DNA of 43,986 bases from Gammaproteobacteria bacterium (GCA_024709225.1 JANJXC010000028.1:1-43986), one strand, 5' to 3'; counted from the stretch's first letter, positions 32,064 to 40,415 are shown. Notes: generated by a model not told the origin, from the letters alone. Numbers and translations are program-made.

Positions 32064-33377
32064 ATGTGGAATCGATGCAAGCATTTTTTGTGGCACGAGC
32101 TGTGGGAGACCGAGGCGATCGGCCCCCTGCGGCGCTGGCTGTATCCGGTCCTGCGGGTGATGCTGGTGATGGGCCAGGAGCTGGCCGGCGGCCAGCTTAC
32201 CCTGCGCGCCATGAGCCTGGTGTATACCACGCTGCTGTCGCTGGTGCCGCTGCTGGCGGTGAGCTTTTCGGTGCTCAAGGCCTTCGGCGTGCACAACCAG
32301 ATCGAGCCGCTGCTGCTCACCTACCTGGAGCCGCTTGGCTCCCGCGGCGAGGAGATCACCCTGCACATCCTCACCTTCGTCGACAACATGAAGGTGGGCG
32401 TGCTGGGCTCGGTGGGTGTGGCCCTGCTGCTGTACACGGTGATCTCGCTGACGCAGAAGGTGGAAAGCTCGTTCAACTATGTCTGGCGCGTGTCGCGCAC
32501 ACGCAGCCTGCCGCGCCGCTTCTCCGATTACCTCAGCGTGATCATGGTCGGGCCGGTGCTGGTGTTCTCCGCCCTCGGCCTGACCGCCAGCCTGATGAGC
32601 TCCAGCCTGGTGCAGATGATGCTGGCGATCCCGGGGCTGGGCCAACTGGTGGTCCTGGCCGGCAAGGCGATCCCGTTCCTGCTCATCATCGTCGCCTTCA
32701 CCTTCGTCTACATGTTCGTGCCGAATACCAAGGTGCGCTTTCGTTCCGCCCTGGTCGGCGCGGTGGTGAGCGGCATGCTGTGGCAGGCCAGCGGTTACGG
32801 CTTTGCCACCTTTGTCGCCGGCTCCAGCAAGTACACCGCAATATACTCCGGCTTTGCCATCCTGATGTTCTTCATGATCTGGCTCTATCTGAGCTGGTTC
32901 ATCCTGCTGTTCGGCGCGCAGATCAGCTACTTCCATCAGCACCCGCAACAGGTGCGCCCGGAACGCGAGGCCTTCCGCTTCAGTGCGCGCCTCAAGGAGC
33001 GCGCCGGTCTGGCGCTGCTGTATCTGATCGCCGACGCCTACTACCAGGGCCGGCCGCGCTGGACGCAGGACGCGCTGATCCAGCATCTCGGCCTGCCCGG
33101 TGACGCGGTGGCCGAGCTGCTGCAACCGCTGGAGCGCGCAGGACTGCTGGTGGAGACCGGCGAGGACAATCCGGGCTACGTGCCGGCGCGCGATCCGCAA
33201 CATATTTTCCTTGCCGAGGTGCTGGAGGTGCTGCGCAGCGCCGAGGAGACCGCGCACCCGCTGCGTTCACGGGCCCTGGAGCTGGAACCGGTGGAGCGCC
33301 TGATGACGCAGGTGCGACAGGCGCGCGACAGCGCCCTGGACGGCAGGACCCTCAAGGACCTGGTGACCGGGCGCTAG
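32064..33377 (+). CDS. YihY/BrkB family membrane protein
   Basis: A 437-residue protein with about six membrane helices in the first 300 residues. Family motifs include LTLRAMSLVYTTLLSLVPLL, FNYVWRVSRTRSLPRRFSDYL, YMFVPNTKVRFRSALVGA and AIYSGFAILMFFMIWLYLSWFILLFGAQISY. The family was once mis-called RNase BN. About 120 C-terminal residues (QDALIQHLGLPGDAVAELLQPLERAGLLVE) look like a winged helix, as in the longer members. GAGG lies 9 nt before the ATG at 32064; an in-frame start at 32025 is less likely. Stands alone on the plus strand. A 255-nt gap precedes it with no gene. Confidence 0.9.
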   Translation: MWNRCKHFLWHELWETEAIGPLRRWLYPVLRVMLVMGQELAGGQLTLRAMSLVYTTLLSLVPLLAVSFSVLKAFGVHNQIEPLLLTYLEPLGSRGEEITLHILTFVDNMKVGVLGSVGVALLLYTVISLTQKVESSFNYVWRVSRTRSLPRRFSDYLSVIMVGPVLVFSALGLTASLMSSSLVQMMLAIPGLGQLVVLAGKAIPFLLIIVAFTFVYMFVPNTKVRFRSALVGAVVSGMLWQASGYGFATFVAGSSKYTAIYSGFAILMFFMIWLYLSWFILLFGAQISYFHQHPQQVRPEREAFRFSARLKERAGLALLYLIADAYYQGRPRWTQDALIQHLGLPGDAVAELLQPLERAGLLVETGEDNPGYVPARDPQHIFLAEVLEVLRSAEETAHPLRSRALELEPVERLMTQVRQARDSALDGRTLKDLVTGR

Positions 33378-33387
33378 AGAGTCAGAT

Positions 33388-33408
33388 ACAACTGACAACT
33401 GACAAGTG
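33388..33408. repeat. Heptanucleotide tandem repeat (ACAACTG, 3 units)
   Basis: ACAACTG, ACAACTG, ACAAGTG, in the gap between convergent yihY-like and tcdA genes. On the reverse strand the units read CACTTGT and CAGTTGT, the same period and core as the 2655 array. Confidence 0.75.
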
Positions 33409-33447
33409 GCGGAGTGCGCTGCGCGCACGTTGTGACGATTCAGTGCA

Positions 33448-33473
33448 TGGCGGATAAGCGCAGCGCATCCACC
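33448..33473. repeat. Intergenic repeat fragment (GGCGGAT...ATCCACC)
   Basis: GGCGGAT, GC-rich centre, ATCCACC: a short imperfect palindrome. A related TGGCGGATAC string occurs near 17853. Probably a degraded copy of a dispersed non-coding repeat. No gene in the surrounding 130 nt. Confidence 0.45.
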
Positions 33474-33510
33474 ACGTGGTCCTAATGCCTCTGCGCCTCC
33501 GCGGCGGTTT

Positions 33511-34302
33511 TCACTTGGCGGCATGCAGGCGCTTGTGCAGGGCCTTTTCGATGGCGCGGGCCACGGCGAAGAAGCCGAAGGTGGCGGTGACGAAGGTGGC
33601 CGAGCCGTAGCCGAAGCGGCAGTCCAGCGAAACGCCGTGGATGCCGGGTTTTTCGTGGCATACGGTGCCGTCGGCCTTGGGATAGAGCTGCTGCTGGCTG
33701 GAGAACACGCATTCCACGCCCATGCGCTTGCCGGCGGCGGGGTAGCCGTAGTCGCTGCGCAGTTGCGAGCGCACCTTGGCGGCGAGGGCGTCGTTGTGGG
33801 TCTTGCTCAGGTCGGCGATCTGGATCCTGGTCGGATCGGTCAGGCCGCCGGCGCCGCCGGTCATGATCAGCGGAATCTTGTTGCGGCGGCAATGATTGAT
33901 CAGCGCGGCCTTGAACTTGATGCTGTCGATGGCATCGATGACGTAGTCGTAGCCGCGCTCCTTGCCGATGTAGTCGCTCAGGGTCTGCAGGGTGAGAAAG
34001 TCATCAATGGCGTTGACCGTACAGGCCGGGTTGATCTCGCGCATGCGCTCCGCCATCACCGCCACCTTGGCGCGGCCCACCGTCGAATCCAGCGTGTGAA
34101 TCTGGCGGTTTACATTGGACAGCGAGATGGTGTCGTTATCGATGAGGGTGATGGTGCCGACCCCGCTGCGCGCCAGCGCCTCCGCGGCCCAGGAGCCGAC
34201 CCCGCCAACCCCGACGACACCGATGTGCAGCCGGGTGATGAGCTGCGCGGCCTGGTCACCGTAGAGGCGGCGGATGGATGCAAAACGGTCTTCGCTGAGC
34301 AT
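33511..34302 (-). CDS. tcdA: tRNA threonylcarbamoyladenosine dehydratase
   Basis: A 263-residue E1-like enzyme (TcdA/CsdL/YgdL) that cyclises t6A37 of tRNA to ct6A using ATP. The nucleotide loop is GVVGVGGVGSWAAEALARSG, followed by LIDNDTISLSNVNRQ and DAIDSIKFKAALINHCRRN. DYVIDAID and IMTGGAGGLTDPT are also characteristic. A hydrophobic C-terminal segment (GYGSATFVTATFGFFAVA) matches the membrane-proximal helix of the family. No strong RBS precedes the ATG. It lies 65 nt after a small Arg-rich gene on the same strand. Confidence 0.95.
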   Translation of the reverse strand: MLSEDRFASIRRLYGDQAAQLITRLHIGVVGVGGVGSWAAEALARSGVGTITLIDNDTISLSNVNRQIHTLDSTVGRAKVAVMAERMREINPACTVNAIDDFLTLQTLSDYIGKERGYDYVIDAIDSIKFKAALINHCRRNKIPLIMTGGAGGLTDPTRIQIADLSKTHNDALAAKVRSQLRSDYGYPAAGKRMGVECVFSSQQQLYPKADGTVCHEKPGIHGVSLDCRFGYGSATFVTATFGFFAVARAIEKALHKRLHAAK

Positions 34303-34367
34303 GATGATGCGGGTCGTGAGGGCGGTGGCGGCAGTGTAGCCTGCCGCCGGGGTGGCACGAAAGCGCC

Positions 34368-34730
34368 TCAGGCCAGTTCGTCGATGCCGCCGGGAGACGG
34401 CGTGTCGTCCGGCGCTGTAAGGTCGTCGGCGCGGCGCAGTCCGGTGCGGCGTTGGTGCGGGTTGCGGGTGTCGAGCAGGGTCGGCTGCTGGTGCTGGCGG
34501 CGATCCTTGCCGCTGCGCCGTTCACCCTGGCGCGGTTGCAGCGGTTGGGGCGCAGTGGTGGCCTTGTTCCTGATGGCGACGCTGTCCTGTGCCGGATTGC
34601 GCAGGTCTTCCGAGGAGTGGATGCGGGCATCGCGTTCCACATGATCTACCTCTGCCACCGGACCTTTGGCACGGTCGGTAGCCTTGAGGTATTGCAGTCC
34701 CAGGTCGTCGGCGGGCGGCTCGATCTTCAT
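34368..34730 (-). CDS. Small Arg-rich hypothetical protein
   Basis: A 120-residue soluble protein without membrane helices or a signal peptide. The notable part is ERRSGKDRRQ, then LLDTRNPHQRRTGLRR, two copies of an R-R-x3-D/G-R-R type motif seen in small proteobacterial proteins of unknown role. A GGA 5 nt before the ATG is a weak RBS. It lies upstream of tcdA and probably shares its transcript. Arg-rich motifs suggest nucleic-acid or phosphate binding, but I do not assign a function. The codon pattern and operon position support it as real. Confidence 0.6.
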   Translation of the reverse strand: MKIEPPADDLGLQYLKATDRAKGPVAEVDHVERDARIHSSEDLRNPAQDSVAIRNKATTAPQPLQPRQGERRSGKDRRQHQQPTLLDTRNPHQRRTGLRRADDLTAPDDTPSPGGIDELA

Positions 34731-34795
34731 GGTTCCAAGTCTCGTGCATGCTGCAGCGTGCGTCTACCCCCTGCCGGAGAGCGGCGGCCGGATGA

Positions 34796-34808
34796 TATAG
34801 TCTGACCA
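34796..34808 (+). promoter_or_regulatory. Candidate -10 box, possibly leaderless start
   Basis: TATAGT at 34796-34801 stands 6 nt before the ATG at 34808, with no RBS between. If used, transcription would start at or next to the A of ATG. The -35 region (GCCGGA at 34773) is poor. Confidence 0.3.
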
Positions 34809-35170
34809 TGCTCTGGCTGAAACATTTCCACATTACCTGTGCCGTACTTTCCATTTGCGGCTTTGCCCTGCGCGGCTGGTGGCGGCTGTACGTGCCGCAG
34901 CGCCTGCGCCGCCGCTGGGTGCGCACCTTTCCGCATCTGGTGGACAGCGCGCTGTTCTTCAGCGGCGTGTACATGCTGTGGCTGTACCGCTGGTGGCCGC
35001 ATGAGCAGCCCTGGCTGCTGGCCAAGCTGGTTGCCCTGCTGGTCTACATCCTGCTCGGCGCGCTGGCCCTGCGCCAGGGCAAGGCCTGGCAGGTGGTGGC
35101 AGCGCTGGCTGTCTCCGCCTATATCGTATCAGTGGCACTGACGCGCACGCCGCTGGCCTGGCTGGCCTGA
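34808..35170 (+). CDS. SirB2 family membrane protein
   Basis: A 120-residue integral membrane protein with four helices. MLWLKHFHITCAVLSICGFALRGWWRL and the later PHLVDSALFFSGVYMLWLYRWWP are typical of SirB2 (formerly InvJ-linked SirB). The molecular role of the family is not established. No RBS is seen before the ATG, but a -10-like TATAGT ends 6 nt before it. A small hairpin (CATGCGC / GCGCATG, 35186-35204) follows the stop. Divergent from the Arg-rich gene. Confidence 0.85.
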   Translation: MLWLKHFHITCAVLSICGFALRGWWRLYVPQRLRRRWVRTFPHLVDSALFFSGVYMLWLYRWWPHEQPWLLAKLVALLVYILLGALALRQGKAWQVVAALAVSAYIVSVALTRTPLAWLA

Positions 35171-35287
35171 GGCGCCGTGCGGCGGCATGCGCTCCTTGCG
35201 CATGGTTGACCGTGCAGCGTGCCCCCTTACGTGTTGCTCTGCCCGACGCCACCCCTGGCGGTGAGGCGCAGGTTTCAGGACTGAGTT

Positions 35288-37024
35288 ATGGATTTTGCAT
35301 TGATCGGCAGTTTCATCGGCGGCATCGGCCTGTTTCTCCTCGGCATGCGCATGATGACCGACGGTCTCAAGTTGGCCGCCGGACCCGCGCTGCGCCACAT
35401 CCTCGGGCAGTGGACGCGCACACCGCTGCGCGGCATCTTTGCCGGCGTGCTGATCACCTCCATGGTGCAGTCCTCCAGCGCGGTGACGGTGGTGACCATC
35501 GGCTTCGTCAATGCCGGCCTGTTGTCCCTGGTGCAGAGCGTGGGCGTGATCTACGGCGCCAACGTCGGCACCACCACCACCAGCTGGCTGGTGGCCATCG
35601 TCGGTTTCAAGATCAATGTGCAGGCCCTGGCGCTGCCCTTCATCGGCATCGGCGCCGCCCTGCGTCTTACCGGCAGCCAATCACGCCGCGCCGCCATGGG
35701 CGATGCCCTGATGGGGTTCGGCCTGTTCTTCCTCGGCGTCGACGTGCTGAAGGACGCCTTCGAGGGGCTGGGACAGCGCATCCCCCTGGACGAACTGGGC
35801 GGCGGCGGCATCGAGACGGTGCTGATCTTCGTTGGCATCGGTTTCCTCCTCACCCTGTTGATGCAATCCTCCAGCGCCTCCATCGCGCTGATTCTCACCG
35901 CCACCATGGGGGGCATGGTACCGCTCACCGCGGCGGCGGCGGCGGTGATCGGCGCCAATGTCGGCACCACCTCCACGGCGGCACTGGCCGCCATCGGCGC
36001 CACATCCAGCGCCAAGCGGGTGGCGGCGGCCCATGTGCTGTTCAATGTGCTGGTGGCCATCGCCGCGCTGCTGCTCCTGCCGCTGATGCTCGCAGCGGTG
36101 GATGCCACAGCCCATATCCTGGCGCTGGAAGACAGCCCGGCGATTACCCTCGCACTGTTTCATACCGCCTCCAAGCTGTTGGGCGTGGCGCTGATGTGGC
36201 CGCTGACGCCGCGGCTGGTGCGGTTTCTCGGCGCGCGTTTCCTCACCACCGAGGAGCAATTGGGCAAGCCGCGCTATCTGGACAACAACGTGCTGGCGAC
36301 GCCGGCGCTGGCCATGGATGCGATGGCGCTGGAGCTGGCGCGCATCGGCGGCATGGCGCGCGAGATGGCGCAGATGATGCTGACGGCCGAGCGCAGTGCC
36401 CCGGTCAAGCTGATGATGGCGGACAAACAGGCCATCGCCAGTCTGGTGGAGGCGGTGGGGCAGTTCAGCGTACAGATGCAACGCGCCAGCCTGCCGATCG
36501 AATTCGATCAGTCCTTGCCGGATGCCCTGCGCGTGGCGCGTTATTACGCCTCCGTAGCCGATCTGGCCGATAACGCCGCGCAGTTGCAGGAGCGCATGAG
36601 CGCGTTGCACGACGAGCCGCTGATCAGCGAAATCACCTTCCTCCGCGCCGATGCCCTGGCACTGTTGCAGGCGAGCGATGCGCAAGCCGATGGTTACGAT
36701 TCCGTCGTGGTGGAGCGCAGGCTGGCGGCCATGGAGGATGCCTATCAGTCACTCAAGGCACATCTGCTGCGCGCCGGCAGCGAAGGGCGTCTGCGCACCG
36801 AGCAGATGGTGGAATTGCTGGAGTTCTACAGCCGTATCCGCCGCCTGCTGCAGCAGGCGGTGAAGGGCGGGCGTTATCTGCACGGCTTGCTGCATCTGAC
36901 GCTGCAGCAACAGCAGGCCAAGATGGATGCCATCGAGGAGGCCGCGCCGCCGTCGGAGTCGTCCACGAGTGAGGCGGTGGCTGCCGATGCGGAGAGTGCG
37001 GCCGAGGGCGGCAAGGTGGCGTAG
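35288..37024 (+). CDS. Na/Pi cotransporter family protein with PhoU-like tail
   Basis: A 578-residue membrane protein. The first 300 residues hold two inverted Na/Pi cotransport repeats, marked by the QSSSA motifs TSMVQSSSAVTVVTIGFVNAG and LLMQSSSASIALILTATMGG, and by GANVGTTTTSWL and GANVGTTSTAAL. The C-terminal 240 residues are helical and begin ALELARIGGMAREMAQMML, which matches a PhoU domain. Bacterial members (YjbB-like) move phosphate, often outward, and the PhoU tail may couple flux to phosphate status. It converges with the polyphosphate:AMP phosphotransferase gene 12 nt away. No Pho box is seen before it. Confidence 0.93.
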   Translation: MDFALIGSFIGGIGLFLLGMRMMTDGLKLAAGPALRHILGQWTRTPLRGIFAGVLITSMVQSSSAVTVVTIGFVNAGLLSLVQSVGVIYGANVGTTTTSWLVAIVGFKINVQALALPFIGIGAALRLTGSQSRRAAMGDALMGFGLFFLGVDVLKDAFEGLGQRIPLDELGGGGIETVLIFVGIGFLLTLLMQSSSASIALILTATMGGMVPLTAAAAAVIGANVGTTSTAALAAIGATSSAKRVAAAHVLFNVLVAIAALLLLPLMLAAVDATAHILALEDSPAITLALFHTASKLLGVALMWPLTPRLVRFLGARFLTTEEQLGKPRYLDNNVLATPALAMDAMALELARIGGMAREMAQMMLTAERSAPVKLMMADKQAIASLVEAVGQFSVQMQRASLPIEFDQSLPDALRVARYYASVADLADNAAQLQERMSALHDEPLISEITFLRADALALLQASDAQADGYDSVVVERRLAAMEDAYQSLKAHLLRAGSEGRLRTEQMVELLEFYSRIRRLLQQAVKGGRYLHGLLHLTLQQQQAKMDAIEEAAPPSESSTSEAVAADAESAAEGGKVA

Positions 37025-37036
37025 GCCGCGTTACGG

Positions 37037-38533
37037 TTACGGGTTGCCGCTGAGAGCCCGGGCCAATCGCTCGCTGAAGAGGCGCAGCGCCTTGACCCGC
37101 GCATGGTTCTTGTCGTTGGCCTCGATGAGGTGCCACGGCGCGTACTCGGTGCTGGTGCGTTCCACCATGTCGTTGACCGCATTCTCGTAGGCTTGCCACC
37201 GTTCGCGGTTGCGGTAGTCGTCCTCGGTGATCTTGTATTGCTTGAACGGCGTCTTTTCCCTTTCCCGAAAGCGCTTGAGCTGCTCGTCCTTGGTGATGTG
37301 CAGCCAGAATTTCAGCAGCACGATGCCATGTTCGGTGAGCATCTCCTCGAACTCGTTGATCTCGGTATAGGCGCGCATCCACTCCTCCTGCCGCGCGTAT
37401 CCTTCCACCCGTTCCACCAGTACCCGGCCATACCAGCTGCGGTCGTAGATGGTGACGTTTCCGCCGCGCGGAATGTGGCGCCAGAAGCGCCACAGATAGT
37501 GGTGGGCGCGCTCTTCGTCGGTGGGGGCGGCGATGGGGATGATCTGGTAGCTGCGGGCGTCCAGCGCCGGGATGATGCGGCGGATGAGACCGCCCTTGCC
37601 GGCGGCATCCCAGCCCTCCAGCACCACGATGCTGGAAATCTTCCGCTCGCGCGCCTGTCGCGCCAGCTCACCCAGCTCGCCCTGATGCCTGGCCAATTGT
37701 TTCTTGTATTTGGCTTTGGAAAGTTCATTGCCCATGTCCAGGCTGCCGAGCACGCTGATCTGCGTGCCGATGTTCGGTGAGGCGATCGGCTTCAGATGCG
37801 GTGGCTGCGCCGGCACTTCCTGGCTGTTCTGCAGCCGTGCCGTGATGCGGTCATAGATGTGCTGGCCTACGGTGAGGTTGCGGTAGTGTTCATCAGCGGC
37901 CTCGACGATGATCCAGGGGGCATCGCCGGTGCTGGTGTTGCGCAGGGTACGTTCCGCCACGGCGCGGAATTTGTCGTAATCCTTGAGGTGTTTCTTGTCC
38001 ATGGCACTGACGCGCCAGCGCGTGGCCGGATTCTCTTCCAGTTCCTTCATGCGCTTTTTTTGCGCCGCTTCGGACAGGTGCAGCCAGAACTTGATGATCA
38101 GGGCGCCGTCGTCGGCCAGGGTTTCCTCGAAGGCGTTGATGCGGGTGAGGTCGCGTTCCAGTTCGGCGTCGCTGATCACCTTGTTGACGCGATCGGCGAT
38201 GGGGCGGCTGTACCAGGAGCCGACATACAGGCCGATGCGGCCCTTGGGCGGCATGGCGCGCCAGAAGCGCCAGTACTCCGGGCGCTCCCGCTCCTCGTCG
38301 CTCATCGGGCCGAAGGCATAGGCGCGCAGCCAGCGCGGGTCGAACCAGGCATGGAGCTGGTTGATGACATCGCCCTTGCCGGCGCCGTCGACGCCGGAGA
38401 CCAGCACCAGCACGGGAAACGAGGCCTCCTTCAGCGCCTCCTGCAGCAGCAGCAGATTGGTGCGCAGTTCCGGTTCCCGGGCGGCGTAATCGCTCTTTTT
38501 GATCTTGTGGCCGAGTTCGGCGACTTCGAACAT
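37037..38533 (-). CDS. pap: Polyphosphate:AMP phosphotransferase (two-domain PPK2)
   Basis: A 498-residue PPK2-family enzyme with two fused P-loop kinase domains. Domain 1 has the Walker A GVDGAGKGD (47-55) and WYSRPIADRV; domain 2 has EGWDAAGKGG (306-315), YDRSWYGRVLVERV and WLHITKDEQLKRF. Fused forms phosphorylate AMP to ADP with polyphosphate, and by extension recycle nucleotides. Domain 1 reads SGVDGAGKG rather than EGxDAAGKG, so domain 2 is the likelier catalytic half, as in characterised proteins. The start is the first Met with a family N-terminus. An inverted repeat (CCGGTGCAG / CTGCACCGG, 38552-38586) lies in its 5' region. Confidence 0.94.
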   Translation of the reverse strand: MFEVAELGHKIKKSDYAAREPELRTNLLLLQEALKEASFPVLVLVSGVDGAGKGDVINQLHAWFDPRWLRAYAFGPMSDEERERPEYWRFWRAMPPKGRIGLYVGSWYSRPIADRVNKVISDAELERDLTRINAFEETLADDGALIIKFWLHLSEAAQKKRMKELEENPATRWRVSAMDKKHLKDYDKFRAVAERTLRNTSTGDAPWIIVEAADEHYRNLTVGQHIYDRITARLQNSQEVPAQPPHLKPIASPNIGTQISVLGSLDMGNELSKAKYKKQLARHQGELGELARQARERKISSIVVLEGWDAAGKGGLIRRIIPALDARSYQIIPIAAPTDEERAHHYLWRFWRHIPRGGNVTIYDRSWYGRVLVERVEGYARQEEWMRAYTEINEFEEMLTEHGIVLLKFWLHITKDEQLKRFREREKTPFKQYKITEDDYRNRERWQAYENAVNDMVERTSTEYAPWHLIEANDKNHARVKALRLFSERLARALSGNP

Positions 38534-38551
38534 GGTGCTCTCTCCCGGCTA

Positions 38552-38586
38552 CCGGTGCAGAAGGCTGCACTTTACCTCTGCACCGG
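38552..38586. repeat. Inverted repeat upstream of pap
   Basis: CCGGTGCAG (38552-38560) and CTGCACCGG (38578-38586) with a 17-nt spacer. It can serve as terminator of the EF-hand gene or as an operator for the phosphotransferase gene. No T run follows. Confidence 0.45.
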
Positions 38587-38607
38587 GAGACGCGCCAGCC
38601 TCAGCGG

Positions 38608-38937
38608 TCAGCGGGCCGGGTAGCGTGGCCGTGCCGGCATGTGACGGCCCTGATGTGCGTCGAACTCTTCGCGGCTGATGTTGCCGTCGCCGTTGCTGTC
38701 GATATCCTTGAACTCCTCCGCCTGCGCCAGGCCGCGCATGGGGCGGCCCTCGCCGGCGCGCGCGGCGATACGCGCATTGCGGGCATCGACGAATTCCTGT
38801 TCGGAGATGGTGCCGTCACCGTTGGTGTCGAAATCGGCGAACGCAGCCATCGCCGGGCGGGGTGGCAAAGGCTGCTGTGCGGCGGCGGGGAGGGTGGCAA
38901 GCAGCAGGAGCAGGGGGATGGTGGCAGACAGTTTCAT
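38608..38937 (-). CDS. Secreted EF-hand calcium-binding protein
   Basis: A 109-residue protein with a signal peptide (MKLSATIPLLLLLATLPAAAQ) and two canonical EF-hand loops, DTNGDGTISEQE and DSNGDGNISREE, about 45 residues apart. The mature part is small and acidic and likely periplasmic. Calcium-binding residues at loop positions 1, 3, 5 and 12 are all present. GGAG precedes the ATG. The partner is unknown. Possible roles are a calcium buffer or a sensor in the envelope. Confidence 0.9.
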   Translation of the reverse strand: MKLSATIPLLLLLATLPAAAQQPLPPRPAMAAFADFDTNGDGTISEQEFVDARNARIAARAGEGRPMRGLAQAEEFKDIDSNGDGNISREEFDAHQGRHMPARPRYPAR

Positions 38938-39119
38938 GACGGCAGACTCCGGTTAAGGTGTTCGATGGCACCGCAGGGTGTGGCGGGGATGCAGGACGGC
39001 GCGCGGTGATGACGCCTGGGTACGCTGCATGACGTATACAGTATGGTCGCGCCGCCGCTGCGGTGCCTTGTCCGCGATCAATGTTTCATCGCGTTACGGC
39101 GAGCGAGGCGCCGCTGGCC

Positions 39120-39569
39120 TCAGGCCGTGCGGCCGCGCTTGCGCGGCTGATAGCCAACCACCACCTTGACGATCTCGCCGTAGGGCAGGGCAGCTAGGCC
39201 GCCGAAGGTAACCGCGGCCTGGCTGACCAGACCGTAGACATCGGCCACCAGGCCGTCCGCGTCCGGTTCCAGCGCCGCGCGCAGGCCGAGCAGGCCACCG
39301 CACTGCACCTTCATCTCCTTGCCGTGCGGCAATGGGCCCTCCACGTGGGTCAGCCTGAGGGCGAACAGCGCCTTGCCGCGCAGCAGCGGCAGCAACTCGA
39401 GACATTGCTGGCGGGCGGCGTCGGACTTGCAGGCCATGGCCTCGCGCTCGGCGATGTTCAGCTTCTGCGCGCACGAACAGCCGGCGCAACGCGACAGCAG
39501 CGCCTTGGCGAAGACGCAGGGGCTGTCGTTGTAGTCGCGGTAGGTGGCTTTGAATTCTTTTTCGTCCAT
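39120..39569 (-). CDS. Cys-rich conserved hypothetical protein
   Basis: A 149-residue soluble protein. The first 60 residues hold C18, then CAGCSC around 28-33, later ACKS and QQCLELL, so six or seven Cys could bind a metal or form a cluster. The second half is a small alpha/beta region with no recognised motif. It is the last gene of the nfeD-slipin run. There is no RBS before the ATG; instead a heptanucleotide repeat array ends 12 nt before it. I do not recognise a family. A 182-nt gap downstream to the EF-hand gene shows no gene. Confidence 0.75.
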   Translation of the reverse strand: MDEKEFKATYRDYNDSPCVFAKALLSRCAGCSCAQKLNIAEREAMACKSDAARQQCLELLPLLRGKALFALRLTHVEGPLPHGKEMKVQCGGLLGLRAALEPDADGLVADVYGLVSQAAVTFGGLAALPYGEIVKVVVGYQPRKRGRTA

Positions 39570-39580
39570 TATTAAAACCA

Positions 39581-39608
39581 GTTACAAGTGACAAGTTGCA
39601 AGTTACAA
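39581..39608. repeat. Heptanucleotide tandem repeat (GTTACAA, 4 units)
   Basis: GTTACAA, GTGACAA, GTTGCAA, GTTACAA. On the minus strand these read TTGTAAC-like units, ending 12 nt before the start of the Cys-rich protein gene, where an RBS would normally lie. Confidence 0.82.
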
Positions 39609-39630
39609 GAAGAGGCAAACAATCCTGCGT

Positions 39631-39658
39631 GTAACGTGTAACGTGTAACGTGTAACGT
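39631..39658. repeat. Heptanucleotide tandem repeat (GTAACGT, 4 perfect units)
   Basis: Four exact copies of GTAACGT in the gap after the slipin gene, ending one base before its stop codon, separated by 22 nt from the neighbouring GTTACAA array. The unit shares the GTTAC/GTAAC core with the other arrays. Confidence 0.85.
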
Positions 39659-39659
39659 G

Positions 39660-40412
39660 TCACTCTTTCAATTTCTTTACCAGCGCCCCGATGATGTCTA
39701 TCGGCAGCGGGAATACGATGGTGGTGTTCTTGTCGCTGCCGATTTCGTTCAGGGTCTGCAGGTAGCGCAGCTGCATCGACTCGGGCTGGGTGGCCAGGAT
39801 GGCGCCGGCCTGACGCAGCTTTTCCGCCGCCTGCTCCTCGCCTTCCGCCAGGATTACCTTGGCGCGGCGCAGGCGCTCGGCCTCGGCCTGCTTGGCGATG
39901 GCGCGGATCATGCTCTCGTCGATGTCGACGTGCTTGATCTCCACATTGGCCACTTTGATGCCCCAGGCATCGGTCTGCTGATCGAGGATGCGCTGGATAT
40001 CGGCGTTGAGCTTGTCGCGTTCGGCCAGCATGTCGTCCAGCTCGTGCTGACCCAGCACCGAACGCAGTGTGGTCTGCGCCAGTTGCGAGGTGGCCTCGTA
40101 GAAGTTCTCCACCTGGATGATGGCCCGTTCCGGGTCCATGACGCGGAAGTAGATCACCGCGTTGACCTTCACCGACACGTTGTCGCGCGAGATCACATCC
40201 TGGCTCGGCACGTCCATGACGATGGTGCGCAGGTCGACGCGCTCCATGGTCTGCACCACCGGGATGACGATGATCAGGCCCGGCCCCTTCACCTTCCAGA
40301 AGCGCCCCAGCATGAACACCACGCCGCGCTCGTATTCGCGCAGGATGCGGATCGCCGACAGCAGCAGGATGGCGATGAAGCCGAACAGCAGATAACCGAA
40401 GTAGCCGATCAT
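39660..40412 (-). CDS. Slipin (SPFH/stomatin family)
   Basis: A 250-residue membrane-anchored protein. An N-terminal helix ([16 protein letters not shown]) precedes the SPFH domain: [58 protein letters not shown] and then a coiled-coil region rich in [10 protein letters not shown]. This is the bacterial slipin type, which forms ring-like complexes and is paired with an NfeD protease. The ATG has a strong GGAGG RBS inside the end of nfeD; the gap is 3 nt, so translation is coupled. A heptamer repeat array follows its stop. Confidence 0.94.
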   Translation of the reverse strand: MIGYFGYLLFGFIAILLLSAIRILREYERGVVFMLGRFWKVKGPGLIIVIPVVQTMERVDLRTIVMDVPSQDVISRDNVSVKVNAVIYFRVMDPERAIIQVENFYEATSQLAQTTLRSVLGQHELDDMLAERDKLNADIQRILDQQTDAWGIKVANVEIKHVDIDESMIRAIAKQAEAERLRRAKVILAEGEEQAAEKLRQAGAILATQPESMQLRYLQTLNEIGSDKNTTIVFPLPIDIIGALVKKLKE

Positions 40413-40415
40413 GGT

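Noticed and set aside
39577..39660. CRISPR-like array
   Set aside because: Units are 7 nt and contiguous, with no spacers.
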